A stretch of DNA of 64,000 nt from Fibrisoma limi BUZ 3. Its GTDB lineage: Bacteria; Bacteroidota; Bacteroidia; Cytophagales; Spirosomataceae. The position numbers were made by a program, and so were the translations under genes. Below are positions 43,985-53,427 of the stretch, one piece after another. Below the pieces are notes generated by a model. That model searched no databases. It was not told the DNA's origin and saw nothing but the letters and a program-made list of their open reading frames with translations. The stretch is from the NCBI RefSeq assembly GCF_000296815.2, contig NZ_CAIT01000009.1, forward strand, positions 1,116,001 through 1,180,000, written 5' to 3'. How positions within the stretch are numbered: position 1 is the stretch's first letter; every line of letters begins with the position of its first letter.

Positions 43985-45535
43985 TTACTCCTTCCACCGC
44001 CACTCGTTGGCAATCTGGAGGGGTGTCCGTAGTCCCTGCGCTACGAGGTAATCGCGGGTTTTGGAATCGTTCAGCCGGCGGGTCGGAATATCGTCGGCGT
44101 CGGCGAGGGCGTAGAGTAACATGGATGTATAGCGAACCGTATTTTTCAACTGCTCTTCATTGACGAGGTTGATCCGGTCGCAGTTGGCGTGGTAGCAGTC
44201 CAGCACCTCTTTCGACAGGTGCCCACTCATCCCGACAACGGGAACGCCTTCGAGCATAAACGGCTGATGATCGCTGTGCAAACCGGCCTGATTCATCATC
44301 TGATTGGCAAACGCCGGTTCAGCCCGCTTTATGGCCTCACCCACTTCGTTCAGAAACGGTAGCATATCATTCCGACCGAATGCATTCAACCCGGTGGGGT
44401 CGTTTGTCATGTCGAGGTTCATCATACACCGAACGTTGTCGAGCTGGCCGCTTTGTTTCAGCGCCTGCACCATGCTTTTTGAGCCCAGCAGCCCCTGTTC
44501 TTCGCCCATAAACAGGACAAATTCGATAGTCCGTTTGGGTTTGAGTTTCAGCGCACGGAATGTACGGGCGATGTCCATAACCGCAAATGACCCTATGCCA
44601 TTATCGATGGCCCCGGTCGCCAGGTCCCACGAATCGAGGTGGCCGCCGATAATGATTTTCTCGTCGGGGTATTTGGCACCGGGCAACGTAGCGACTACGT
44701 TACGAGCGCGGATTTTACGGCTCTTGTTGCTCATGTCGATCATGGCGTGCAGCGGGCTTCGTTCCTCCTGCATCCACTGCCGTAGCTGCTGTCCGCTTTC
44801 CAGCGAAATGCAGACCGACGGAATGGGGATCAGCTTACCCGTAACGGAGGCCGTTCCGGTAAGCAGGACGTTACCCGGCACCAGATTCACCATGATTACG
44901 CCTTTTGCACCGTGCTGAATAGCCAGGGCCGTTTTCTCGGAGCGGTGCAGATTGCGGGCACCCTGAGCCGGAGCCGCTATGCCGATATTGACCAGCGCGA
45001 CCTTTCCTTTCAGTTTGTGTTTAACGGCCGCAAAATCGCCTTCCAGCCCGTTGCCGACATCCACAATCTCACCCTGTACGTGCGCTTCGACCGGCGAATG
45101 CGCCAGCGCCACGACCGGCACCTCCCGGAAATTGTCGCTTTTGCTGGGCACGATGGACAAGGTCACCGTATCGCGCATCCAGGCTTCTACCTCAAACGGC
45201 TCATACCGTAGTTCTTTGAAACCGTACGACTTAAGCAAATCGTACGCATATGCTTCAGCCCGGGTACCATTGGGACTACCGGTCAGCCGATGACCAACCG
45301 ATTTAGACGCATCAGCCAGGGTTTCGTAGGCCCGGCTCCGCTGCATCACTTCATTGTTGATACGGGAAAACGCTTTCTCGAGGGAGGGCTTCTGAAGGCT
45401 GAAGGCCATGAGTGTACCGGCAGTGCCAGCACAAATCAGAACAAACCGCACCGCATGAACCATGCCCGCCGGCCGCCCGGCAGACAAGACCGGCTGACGG
45501 GCAGACCGGCAATATGCGTAAAACTTTCGGTGCAT
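43985..45535 (-). CDS. M28-family metallopeptidase with PA domain
   Basis: This is a zinc aminopeptidase/carboxypeptidase-type enzyme, predicted to be exported. The N-terminus contains a hydrophobic stretch (FVLICAGTAGTLMAFS); the alternative ATG at 45463 (MVHAVRF) would place it as a tighter signal peptide. A PA (protease-associated) domain occupies about 150-280. The metal-binding set is GGHLDSWD (His, Asp), GAIDNGIG, GEEQGLLG (catalytic Glu and Glu), NLDM and CYHANCD (His). All M28 ligands are present, so it should be active. It stands where mraZ-mraW would be expected, upstream of ftsL on the same strand. Confidence 0.88.
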   Translation of the reverse strand: MHRKFYAYCRSARQPVLSAGRPAGMVHAVRFVLICAGTAGTLMAFSLQKPSLEKAFSRINNEVMQRSRAYETLADASKSVGHRLTGSPNGTRAEAYAYDLLKSYGFKELRYEPFEVEAWMRDTVTLSIVPSKSDNFREVPVVALAHSPVEAHVQGEIVDVGNGLEGDFAAVKHKLKGKVALVNIGIAAPAQGARNLHRSEKTALAIQHGAKGVIMVNLVPGNVLLTGTASVTGKLIPIPSVCISLESGQQLRQWMQEERSPLHAMIDMSNKSRKIRARNVVATLPGAKYPDEKIIIGGHLDSWDLATGAIDNGIGSFAVMDIARTFRALKLKPKRTIEFVLFMGEEQGLLGSKSMVQALKQSGQLDNVRCMMNLDMTNDPTGLNAFGRNDMLPFLNEVGEAIKRAEPAFANQMMNQAGLHSDHQPFMLEGVPVVGMSGHLSKEVLDCYHANCDRINLVNEEQLKNTVRYTSMLLYALADADDIPTRRLNDSKTRDYLVAQGLRTPLQIANEWRWKE

Positions 45536-45639
45536 ATAACGGGAATAAATTCTGGGCTAAATATAGAGAAAAGGCTGTTCATTTCAGGCCCGTCCGATTA
45601 GACACCAAAAATGGAGTAAGCGTTCGGCTGAATCGTAAC

Positions 45640-45647
45640 TAAATTTG
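45640..45647 (+). promoter_or_regulatory. Probable -7 box for the oligopeptidase B gene
   Basis: TAAATTTG fits the TAnnTTTG -7 consensus of Bacteroidota. It is 51 bases before the ATG at 45698. No clear TTG stands at the usual spacing upstream, so the call rests on one element. Confidence 0.4.
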
Positions 45648-45697
45648 CGTAATGGTTTGTAAGTTCGCCCATGCTCCCGGCTTCAAACCAACCAATC

Positions 45698-47830
45698 ATG
45701 AAAAAAACCGGTTTATTTCTCATCAGCACGCTCACGCTGCATAGCATGACACACGCCCAGTTGCCAACGGCACCTAAAGCCGCCATAAAGCCGAAAGAAC
45801 TTACGATTCACGGTCAGACACGTATCGACAACTATTATTACCTCAACCAACGCGAAAATCCGGAGGTGATTAGCTACCTCAAAGCCGAAAACGAGTACCT
45901 CGAACAGGTACTGGCTCCCGTCAAGAGCCTACGCGAAAAATTGTTTGAGGAGATGAAAGGCCGGATCAAGCAGCAGGATGAATCGGTGCCCTATAAAGAA
46001 GGAACCTATTACTATTATACAAAGTACGTAACAGGTGGCGAATACCCCATCTATTGCCGCAAGAAAGGCTCGCTGACGGGTTCGGAAGAGGTTATGTTCG
46101 ACGGAAATACACTGGCTAAAGGTCACCCGTATTACAACCTCGGCGGCTACGAAATCTCGGACAATGAAGAACTGGCCATTTTTGCCGAGGATACCGTCAG
46201 CCGTCGTTTATACACGTTGCGGGTCAAAAACTTGAAAACCGGACAGATTTATCCCGAGGCCATTCCGAATACCGAAGCCGGCAGCTTTGCCTGGGCCGCC
46301 GACAATAAAACACTGTTCTACATCCGGAAAGACCCCCAGACGCTGCTCGGCTACCAGGTGTATCGGCACGTACTCGGCACCGATCCCAAGCAGGATGTGC
46401 TGGTGTACGAAGAAGCTGACAACCAGTTCTACCTCGGGCTATACCGGATGAAGTCCAAGAAATACGTCGCCATTGCATCCGACCACAACGGAGTGGCTAC
46501 TGAATACCGGCTTCTTGATGCCAAAACCCCGACCGGCCAGTTCACGGTGTTTCTGCCCCGCGAGAAAGGGCATGAGTACGACATCGTTCACTTTGCCAAC
46601 AAGTTCTATGTCCGCACGAACTGGAAAGCCGAAAACTTTCGGCTGATGGAAGTGACCGAAGGCAAAACTACCGACCGCGCGGCCTGGAAAGAGATCATCC
46701 CCCACCGCCCCGATGTGATGCTGGCCAACATGGACGTATTTGTGAATCACCTCGTGCTCGGCGAACGCAAAGCGGGGTTGACCAACATCCGGGTTATCAA
46801 CCAGAAGACCAAAGCCGACGAGTACCTCGACTTCGGTGAACCGGCCTACGTAGCGGGCATCGGCTATAACCCCGATTTTAACACCAACGTACTGCGTTTT
46901 GGCTACTCGTCGCTGACGACGCCTTCGTCTACGTTCGATTATAACATGGACACCAAACAGAAAACCTTGCTGAAACAGCAGGAAGTGCTGGGTGGTTTCG
47001 ACAAGAATAACTACGTATCGGAACGGGTGTATGCCACAGCCCGCGATGGGGTGAAGGTGCCGATTTCACTGGTATACCGCAAAGGCACCAGAAAAGACGG
47101 ATCAGCGCCGTTGCTGCAATACTCGTATGGCTCATACGGCTACTCGACCGATCCGGGTTTTAGCTCGACGCGGCTAAGCCTGCTCGACCGGGGCTTCATC
47201 TACGCCATTGCGCACATCCGGGGTGGCCAGGAGATGGGTCGGCGCTGGTACGAAGACGGTAAAATGCTGAAGAAGAAGAACACCTTCAACGATTTCGTCG
47301 ACTGCTCGGAGTTTCTTGTCAAGAATAAATATACCTCCTCCGACAAGCTGTTTGCGATGGGTGGCAGCGCAGGCGGTCTCCTCATGGGTGCGGTTATCAA
47401 CCAGGCTCCACAGTTGTACCGGGGCGTTGTGGCCGCTGTTCCGTTTGTGGACGTAGTGACGACCATGCTCGACGAAACCATCCCGCTGACGACCGGCGAA
47501 TTTGAAGAGTGGGGAAATCCCAAAGAGAAGAAATATTACGACTACATGCTGTCGTACTCGCCTTATGACAACGTAGAGAAGAAAGCGTATCCGAACCTGC
47601 TGGTGACCACCGGCCTACACGATTCGCAGGTGCAGTACTGGGAACCCGCCAAATGGGTCGCTAAGCTCCGTACGATGAAGACCAACACCAATCCCGGCCA
47701 GGAAACGCAGTTGCTGCTGCACACGAATATGGAAGCCGGTCACGGGGGAGCATCCGGCCGCTTCCAGGCGCTGAAGGAAGTAGCGCTGGAGTATGCCTTC
47801 ATGCTCAATCTGGTGGGCGTGCAACAGTAA
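45698..47830 (+). CDS. ptrB: Oligopeptidase B (S9A serine peptidase)
   Basis: This is a prolyl-oligopeptidase family member; PtrB types cleave peptides after basic residues. The ATG at 45698 gives an exported form (MKKTGLFLISTLTLHSM, cleavage near AQL). The beta-propeller gate covers about 20-420. The alpha/beta hydrolase part has HIRGGQEMGRRWYEDGK and GGSAGGLLMG with catalytic Ser557, LHDSQVQYWEP with Asp642, and AGHGGASGRF with His682. All three catalytic residues are present. The gene is 710 residues and stands alone; a perfect 24-bp palindrome follows the stop. Confidence 0.95.
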   Translation: MKKTGLFLISTLTLHSMTHAQLPTAPKAAIKPKELTIHGQTRIDNYYYLNQRENPEVISYLKAENEYLEQVLAPVKSLREKLFEEMKGRIKQQDESVPYKEGTYYYYTKYVTGGEYPIYCRKKGSLTGSEEVMFDGNTLAKGHPYYNLGGYEISDNEELAIFAEDTVSRRLYTLRVKNLKTGQIYPEAIPNTEAGSFAWAADNKTLFYIRKDPQTLLGYQVYRHVLGTDPKQDVLVYEEADNQFYLGLYRMKSKKYVAIASDHNGVATEYRLLDAKTPTGQFTVFLPREKGHEYDIVHFANKFYVRTNWKAENFRLMEVTEGKTTDRAAWKEIIPHRPDVMLANMDVFVNHLVLGERKAGLTNIRVINQKTKADEYLDFGEPAYVAGIGYNPDFNTNVLRFGYSSLTTPSSTFDYNMDTKQKTLLKQQEVLGGFDKNNYVSERVYATARDGVKVPISLVYRKGTRKDGSAPLLQYSYGSYGYSTDPGFSSTRLSLLDRGFIYAIAHIRGGQEMGRRWYEDGKMLKKKNTFNDFVDCSEFLVKNKYTSSDKLFAMGGSAGGLLMGAVINQAPQLYRGVVAAVPFVDVVTTMLDETIPLTTGEFEEWGNPKEKKYYDYMLSYSPYDNVEKKAYPNLLVTTGLHDSQVQYWEPAKWVAKLRTMKTNTNPGQETQLLLHTNMEAGHGGASGRFQALKEVALEYAFMLNLVGVQQ

Positions 47831-47848
47831 AATAAACGCTATCGAGTC

Positions 47849-47899
47849 GTAAAGCCCTCGTCAGGTTAAAGTAGGACTTTAACCTGACGAGGGCTTTAC
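47849..47899. repeat. Perfect 24-bp palindrome after the oligopeptidase B gene
   Basis: The arms 47849-47872 and 47876-47899 are exact reverse complements over 24 bases (GTAAAGCCCTCGTCAGGTTA and on) with only a 3-base loop. It begins 18 bases after the stop. No T-tract follows, so it is not a standard terminator. The arms are not low-complexity, unlike the other junction hairpins. It may be a REP-like palindrome or a termination or processing element. Confidence 0.9.
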
Positions 47900-48056
47900 C
47901 GCTTCATGTAGGACTACTGCTGCTCGCAAGCGCATATTATCTTCTTGTTAACTCACTAATTCCTGAGATTACTATCCGTAATTTTAATGTCGAATCTACG
48001 TCAGGTGCCTTCGCCTGTTTTGCGGGCTTACCGTACTCACGTTAACAGCTTGTTCC

Positions 48057-48653
48057 ATGCGTGCGCCATCCTTGTACGATTATCTGTTGCCCAGCTCCGG
48101 GCATACTCACGTACGGATCGATAAGTATGAAAAGGGAGCGTATATCTACCAACCCGGCGATGAACTCCCCCAAATCTTTCTGATCAATAAGGGAGCCGTA
48201 AAAATTGGCAGCTACTCCAACGATGGCGAACGGGTCATCTACGACGTACTCCAACCTGGCGAAATCTTTGGTAATCTGGATTACCTCAACGAAGGGGGTA
48301 TCGAATTCTTTGAGTTCGCCCGTGCTGTTACGAGTATAACTGTCATGGCGATCGACCGGGATTACTTTAAACGCATCATCGTTCATGATCCCGTGGCCTC
48401 CGAGTGGTTCAACGTAGCTGTTGTCAGGCGATGGTGGAAGGCCGAAACCCGGCTGTTGCACATGACCCGGGGCGACATTGAGGCCCGGCTCAGTGTACTG
48501 CGCAAAGAATACGACAAACCCATTCTCGATAACGCCGGGTACCGCCATAACCTCTTCAACCTGATGTCGCATCAGGACCTGGCCGATCTGACCGGAACAA
48601 CCCGGCAAACAATCTCCAAGAAGCTGAAAACTAACCTGGAGCCCAGTCTTTAG
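48057..48653 (+). CDS. Crp/Fnr-family transcriptional regulator
   Basis: This 198-residue regulator has a cyclic-nucleotide-binding-type N-terminal domain (ERVIYDVLQPGEIFGNLDYL) and a C-terminal winged helix whose recognition helix is DLADLTGTTRQTISKKLK. No Cys cluster for iron-sulphur sensing is present, so it is of the CRP subgroup and not FNR. It is monocistronic, 141 bases upstream of the Oar-like receptor on the same strand, which it could control. The effector is unknown. Confidence 0.9.
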   Translation: MRAPSLYDYLLPSSGHTHVRIDKYEKGAYIYQPGDELPQIFLINKGAVKIGSYSNDGERVIYDVLQPGEIFGNLDYLNEGGIEFFEFARAVTSITVMAIDRDYFKRIIVHDPVASEWFNVAVVRRWWKAETRLLHMTRGDIEARLSVLRKEYDKPILDNAGYRHNLFNLMSHQDLADLTGTTRQTISKKLKTNLEPSL

Positions 48654-48794
48654 TCCCGTAAAAAGAAGCGTATGTTAAGACCGCTTCCGGAAAATGAAAT
48701 TTGTGTGAATTATTAAAAGCACGTTAAATTTTAACATCTCCCTGTCCATACGCAACTGGATTTTTGTGGGTCTTTACCAACCTAAAATCGTGCT

Positions 48795-51700
48795 ATGGAT
48801 CGGTGCTTTACTGATTTTTTCAAGTTAATTTTTTGTCTAAGCTGTCTGGTACTGCTCACAACACCAGATACGTTTGGACAGGCAACAGATGCCACCATTA
48901 CGGGCGTCGTCAAAGGTACCAACGGCGATGCGCTACCGGGGGCAACCATCACGGCCCGCAACGAATCGACCGGCTTCCAGACCGGTACGGTATCCAACAT
49001 CGAAGGGCGTTTCACCATGCGGCAGGTACCCCTGGGCGGCCCCTACACCATCACGGTTACGTACGTTGGCTTTGCCAACCAGACCCGCACCGGCTACCGG
49101 CTTAATCAGGGCGACCGACTGGAGGTTAATTTCAACCTGAGCGAAAACGCGAGCCAGCTTCAGGAGATCAAAATTACGGAGAATGCGCTGAAAAGCCGGA
49201 CCGACCGGCTGGGTGCAGCAACAGCCATCACGGCTAACAACATCGCCAAACTGCCGGTCATTAACCGGGACTTCAACAGCCTGTTGACCTTGTCCCCCCT
49301 GAGCAATAGCGGGATCAGCCTGGGTGGTCAGTTACCTTCATCAACGAACTTCCTCGTCGATGGTGCCAGCGCCCGTAATAACCTGACCAGCGGTGACCTT
49401 GGCAGCGGCCCCTACACGATCTCGCTGGAAGCTATCCGCGAGTTTGAAGTATCGACCAACGACTACGACGTGACGAAAGGTCGGCAGGGGGGCGGTACGG
49501 TCAGCGTCGTAACGAAGTCGGGCACCAATACCTTCACGGGTTCCGTATTCGGTTTCCACAACGCCGATTGGCTGGCCAGTCCGCGCGACATCCGGGGCAA
49601 CATCCGGACGGTGGATTTCAGCCGGACTCAATACGGATTCAGCCTCGGTGGTCCGATCATTAAGGACAAACTGCACTTCTTTGCCGCGCTCGACCGCCAA
49701 AATGAGTCGTCGCCCTTCTACATTGCCGACATCCGTACAGACGCCGATGCCAACGCGCTACGTATCAGCAGAGGTGCCCTCGACAGCCTGATCACCATTG
49801 GCCGCGAGAAGTACGGCCTGAGCAGTGCCAAGCAGGTGGGCGAGTTCAACCGGAAGACGGTCGCCAACACGTTTTTCACCCGTTTCGACTGGCAGATCAA
49901 CAACAAACACACGCTGACGCTCCGGAATAATTTCAGCAACTGGAACAACCCGAACAGCGTCGACGACAACTCCAACATCAACCTGTTTGAGGTGTATAGC
50001 AGCTTCAGCTCACTGGAAAACAGTACGCTCATGTCGCTGCGGTCAACGTTCAAGCCGACGCTCATCAACGAGTTAAAAGTTCAGTACCAGTACTCAACCC
50101 GAAACTACGAGCCGAATGAACTGCTGCCATCAGCCAATATTCCGCGAGCGATTGTAACGGTACGGTCAACGCTGCCGAACGGTACGCTGGGGAATACACA
50201 GGTTCAGCTGGGTGGTCAGCGATTCACGCCGGAGCGCAACATGGAACGGCAGATTCAACTGGCGAACACCACGTACCTGACCAAAGGCCGTTACAACTTT
50301 GCGTTCGGTACCGACAACACGCTGACGTACCTGGATACGTACATCTCCAACGAGCAGAACGGCCGCTTCATCTTCAACAGCCTGCAGGAGTTCAACAACC
50401 TGAATCCGTCGCGCTACGCCCGTGAGGTTCCGCTCCGTGGTATTCCATCGGTGCAGCAATACGTCCTGAACGCGTCGCTGTTCGGTCAGGTGCAGTTCAA
50501 TCCGCTGCCGAACGTAACGGCGCAGGCGGGTCTGCGCTGGGACTTGACCAGTTACCTGACCAAGGCTGATTACAACCCGGTTGTTGACCGTGAGCTGGGC
50601 CTGCGGACGGATGTGAACCCGACGGACTGGAACAATATCCAGCCACGTCTGCAATTGACCTGGGACGTGCAGGGTAAAGGCCGCGACATCATCCGGATTG
50701 GTGGTGGTGCATTCTCCGCCTACGTCATCAACTACGCCCAGGTGAACAACATCCAGAACAGCGGTACGAAGGTTGCGGCCATTGATGTGACCCGCCCGTC
50801 GAACGCCAGCCAGCCGAATCTGGTACCCCGTCCGGATTTTGTGTCGTACCGGAACAATCCGGCCACGGCCCCGGGCGTACCGGCCGGTGCTCCGACCGTA
50901 TCGACCATCAACCTGAACGACCCGAATTTCCAGGTGCCGACCATCTACAAAGCCAACGTGTCGTACAACCACTTCTTCAGCGACAACTTTCGGGTAGGTG
51001 CCAACCTGCTGTATACCAATACGGTCAACAACTACGTCTACCTCGACCGCAACCTGGTCGACCAGCCGTTTTTTACGCTGACGAACGAAGCCAACCGGGG
51101 CGTATTTGTACCGGCTAACACCATTGCTACCAATAGCGGTCAAACCAACAACGTACTGGGTCGGAAAACGCAGGCGGTAGGTCGTACGCTCATGCTCACC
51201 AACGGCGCAAAACTCCGGACATTGACATTCGTGCTCGACGGCGAACTGCGCCTGCCACGTAACGGGGTGGTTGCCTTCAGCTATACCTGGAACGACGCCC
51301 GCGACAACACCTCATACAACGGTAACGTAGCCAACACCTCGACGTTCCGGCCCATCAAAAGCGACCCGCGCGATCTGAGCGAGATCAACTATTCCGACAA
51401 CCAGTTCCGCCACAAGGTGGTCCTCTACGGTACTACGCCGTCGGTACGTGGTTTTGCCCTCAGCGTGCGTTTCTCGGGCCTTGGCGGAACCCGCTACTCG
51501 CTGACGACCGATGGCGACATCAACGGCGACTTCGTGGGCGGACCAGGTACGGACAACGACCTCGCCTACATCTTCGACCCGAACAATTCGGCTACACCCG
51601 AACCCATCCGGGCTTCCATGCAGCGGGTACTGAACAACCCCGAAAACCGGGCAGCCGACTACATCCGGAACAACCTGGGTACTATTGCCGACCGGAACGG

Positions 51701-52034
51701 CGGTGAGAATCCTTTCTCGGGCACGTTCGACGTCCGCCTGATTAAAACCATTCCGACGTTCCGCAAGCAGGCCCTTGAGCTGACGATCGATGTGTTCAAC
51801 TTCGGCAACCTGCTTGGCCAGGCACTCGACGGCGTTACGTTCCGTGGGGAACAAAGCCGCTCGTCGAAAAACTGGGGCGGAAATTACAACCTCGGCAACC
51901 AGACGCTGCTGATCCCGACGGGATTCAACGCCACTACCCGCCAATACGTGTACCGGGTTAACGAGAACGTGGGCATTACGCAGAAGAATGGCACACCCTA
52001 CACCGTTCAGTTAGGGGCTCGCTACGCATTCTAA
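48795..52034 (+). CDS. Oar-like TonB-dependent receptor with carboxypeptidase-type N-terminal domain
   Basis: A signal peptide (FFKLIFCLSCLVLLTTPDTF) is followed by a CarboxypepD-type Ig-like domain at about 29-110 (ATITGVVKGTNGDALPGATI). The TonB plug then runs about 120-240 (STNFLVDGASARNNLTSGDL, REFEVSTNDYDVTKGRQGGG). The rest is an outer-membrane barrel ending in QLGARYAF with the C-terminal aromatic. It lacks a following SusD partner, so it is an Oar/OmpA-related receptor type and not a SusC-SusD pair. At 1079 residues it is full-length. The substrate is not shown by sequence. Confidence 0.92.
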   Translation: MDRCFTDFFKLIFCLSCLVLLTTPDTFGQATDATITGVVKGTNGDALPGATITARNESTGFQTGTVSNIEGRFTMRQVPLGGPYTITVTYVGFANQTRTGYRLNQGDRLEVNFNLSENASQLQEIKITENALKSRTDRLGAATAITANNIAKLPVINRDFNSLLTLSPLSNSGISLGGQLPSSTNFLVDGASARNNLTSGDLGSGPYTISLEAIREFEVSTNDYDVTKGRQGGGTVSVVTKSGTNTFTGSVFGFHNADWLASPRDIRGNIRTVDFSRTQYGFSLGGPIIKDKLHFFAALDRQNESSPFYIADIRTDADANALRISRGALDSLITIGREKYGLSSAKQVGEFNRKTVANTFFTRFDWQINNKHTLTLRNNFSNWNNPNSVDDNSNINLFEVYSSFSSLENSTLMSLRSTFKPTLINELKVQYQYSTRNYEPNELLPSANIPRAIVTVRSTLPNGTLGNTQVQLGGQRFTPERNMERQIQLANTTYLTKGRYNFAFGTDNTLTYLDTYISNEQNGRFIFNSLQEFNNLNPSRYAREVPLRGIPSVQQYVLNASLFGQVQFNPLPNVTAQAGLRWDLTSYLTKADYNPVVDRELGLRTDVNPTDWNNIQPRLQLTWDVQGKGRDIIRIGGGAFSAYVINYAQVNNIQNSGTKVAAIDVTRPSNASQPNLVPRPDFVSYRNNPATAPGVPAGAPTVSTINLNDPNFQVPTIYKANVSYNHFFSDNFRVGANLLYTNTVNNYVYLDRNLVDQPFFTLTNEANRGVFVPANTIATNSGQTNNVLGRKTQAVGRTLMLTNGAKLRTLTFVLDGELRLPRNGVVAFSYTWNDARDNTSYNGNVANTSTFRPIKSDPRDLSEINYSDNQFRHKVVLYGTTPSVRGFALSVRFSGLGGTRYSLTTDGDINGDFVGGPGTDNDLAYIFDPNNSATPEPIRASMQRVLNNPENRAADYIRNNLGTIADRNGGENPFSGTFDVRLIKTIPTFRKQALELTIDVFNFGNLLGQALDGVTFRGEQSRSSKNWGGNYNLGNQTLLIPTGFNATTRQYVYRVNENVGITQKNGTPYTVQLGARYAF

Positions 52035-52045
52035 ACGCAGAGTCC

Positions 52046-53419
52046 TTACAAGTGCAAGCCATCGGTGGGAACACCGGTGGCTTTTTCGTTTGGTTCCACA
52101 AGCCGCGGTACCCGAATTTCAAGAATGGCTACTAACAGGACGACACCGTATTCTACGGCCGTCAGCCAGAGGTTTTCCTGATAAGGGGTGGTCTGATACG
52201 TAGCGTACGAGAGTGGAATCAGCGCCGACCAGACCAGCGGATACCGGAAGCGGGTAAACACCGCAGCCGCCACGAGCGTAGTCGCGTACCAGGGGTGCAC
52301 CGTTGTCGCAAAGCCGAAATAGATGGACAGTATACCCAGGATTTGAATTGCGGGCGAAACGTTTCGCCAGCGGAAGGTGATCCACAAAATGCTCAGCGTC
52401 GTAACGACCGATAACCAGAAGCCAACGAATTCGATGGTGTTATACCCTCTGACCCAGTAGCCAATTGCCCGCAGGACGTAATAGACACTAGCGTTAAACT
52501 CAAACTTCTGGAAGTACAGATTGATACTGGAAAAGATATGTCGAACCAGTTCAATGCTGGCAAACGGTAGAAACAGGGCGATAGTGCAGAGCCCAGCCAC
52601 AACGCCGTACAGTATGCCCCGACGCCAGCCCAGCACCCGAATCGCCAATGGTATAAACAGCATCGGCACCAGCTTCGTCGCAATGGCCAGCGATAAGGCA
52701 ATCGCTGAGGCAACCATTCTGCCCGACAGGAGCCACCAGACGGCCAGCAGGCAGAAGAAAATAACGACCGCTTCGTAATGTACATTTCCCGAGAGTTCGA
52801 TAATGACCAGGGGGTTCAACCCATAGAGCAGAGCCAGATTTGGATTCAGATCAAGCCGCCGGAGCAACGTTGTCATTAGCCATAGCGAGCCGATTTCACT
52901 GAGTATAATCGGCATACGAAGTCCGACCACCGTACCCAGCAAGCTAGTTGGGGCCAGGTAGGCGGCCAGGCCAAACATAGCCTGGTTCAGGGGTGGATAT
53001 ATCGTGAAGTAATCGGGTGAGTTAAGCTGCTGAAACAGGGATTTATTCAAACCAGCCTCCAGGGCTATTGGACTATTCAGCAACTGGCGAGGCAGATAAA
53101 GGTATGGATTGTAGCCGTTGGCCAGCAGGCGACCATCCCAGATGAACCGGTACACATCGTCCGACAGGCAGGGGATGGCAAACAGCAGCAGTAGCCGGAA
53201 CAGGACCGCCAGCGTAAACAAAAATTCGTCTGGTTTTTGCCTGCGCGCGCCCGTAAACCGGTACGGCATAACAAGGAAGCCGTACCCGAAAAAAAGGGCC
53301 AGCATGAGCATAAACAGCAGACCAAAATTCTGCCGAGGCACTGTATACGCCAGCATGCAGTAGGCAGCCGCTGACGCAATCGCTACCAGCCAGTTAACAG
53401 AAAAACGAGTTTGTATCAT
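52046..53419 (-). CDS. Polytopic GT87-like (DUF2029-type) glycosyltransferase
   Basis: The protein (457 residues from the ATG at 53419, MIQTRFSVNWLVAIASA) has about ten membrane segments and the loop DDVYRFIWDGRLLANGYNPY early in the sequence. This loop is typical of polyprenol-phosphate-mannose-dependent mannosyltransferases of the GT87/DUF2029 type. Longer frames upstream overlap the preceding gene. It begins 8 bases after the glycosyltransferase at 53428-54930 and is almost certainly co-transcribed with it. The acceptor may be a lipid or surface glycan. Confidence 0.75.
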   Translation of the reverse strand: MIQTRFSVNWLVAIASAAAYCMLAYTVPRQNFGLLFMLMLALFFGYGFLVMPYRFTGARRQKPDEFLFTLAVLFRLLLLFAIPCLSDDVYRFIWDGRLLANGYNPYLYLPRQLLNSPIALEAGLNKSLFQQLNSPDYFTIYPPLNQAMFGLAAYLAPTSLLGTVVGLRMPIILSEIGSLWLMTTLLRRLDLNPNLALLYGLNPLVIIELSGNVHYEAVVIFFCLLAVWWLLSGRMVASAIALSLAIATKLVPMLFIPLAIRVLGWRRGILYGVVAGLCTIALFLPFASIELVRHIFSSINLYFQKFEFNASVYYVLRAIGYWVRGYNTIEFVGFWLSVVTTLSILWITFRWRNVSPAIQILGILSIYFGFATTVHPWYATTLVAAAVFTRFRYPLVWSALIPLSYATYQTTPYQENLWLTAVEYGVVLLVAILEIRVPRLVEPNEKATGVPTDGLHL

Positions 53420-53427
53420 GCACCCAC

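Noticed and set aside
50166-51143. 325-codon frame antisense to the TonB-dependent receptor
   Set aside because: Composition is Val/Arg/His rich without any motif, as expected from the complement of a beta-barrel gene.
51312-51944. 210-codon frame antisense to the receptor's C-terminal part
   Set aside because: Same reason; no initiation context or domain evidence.
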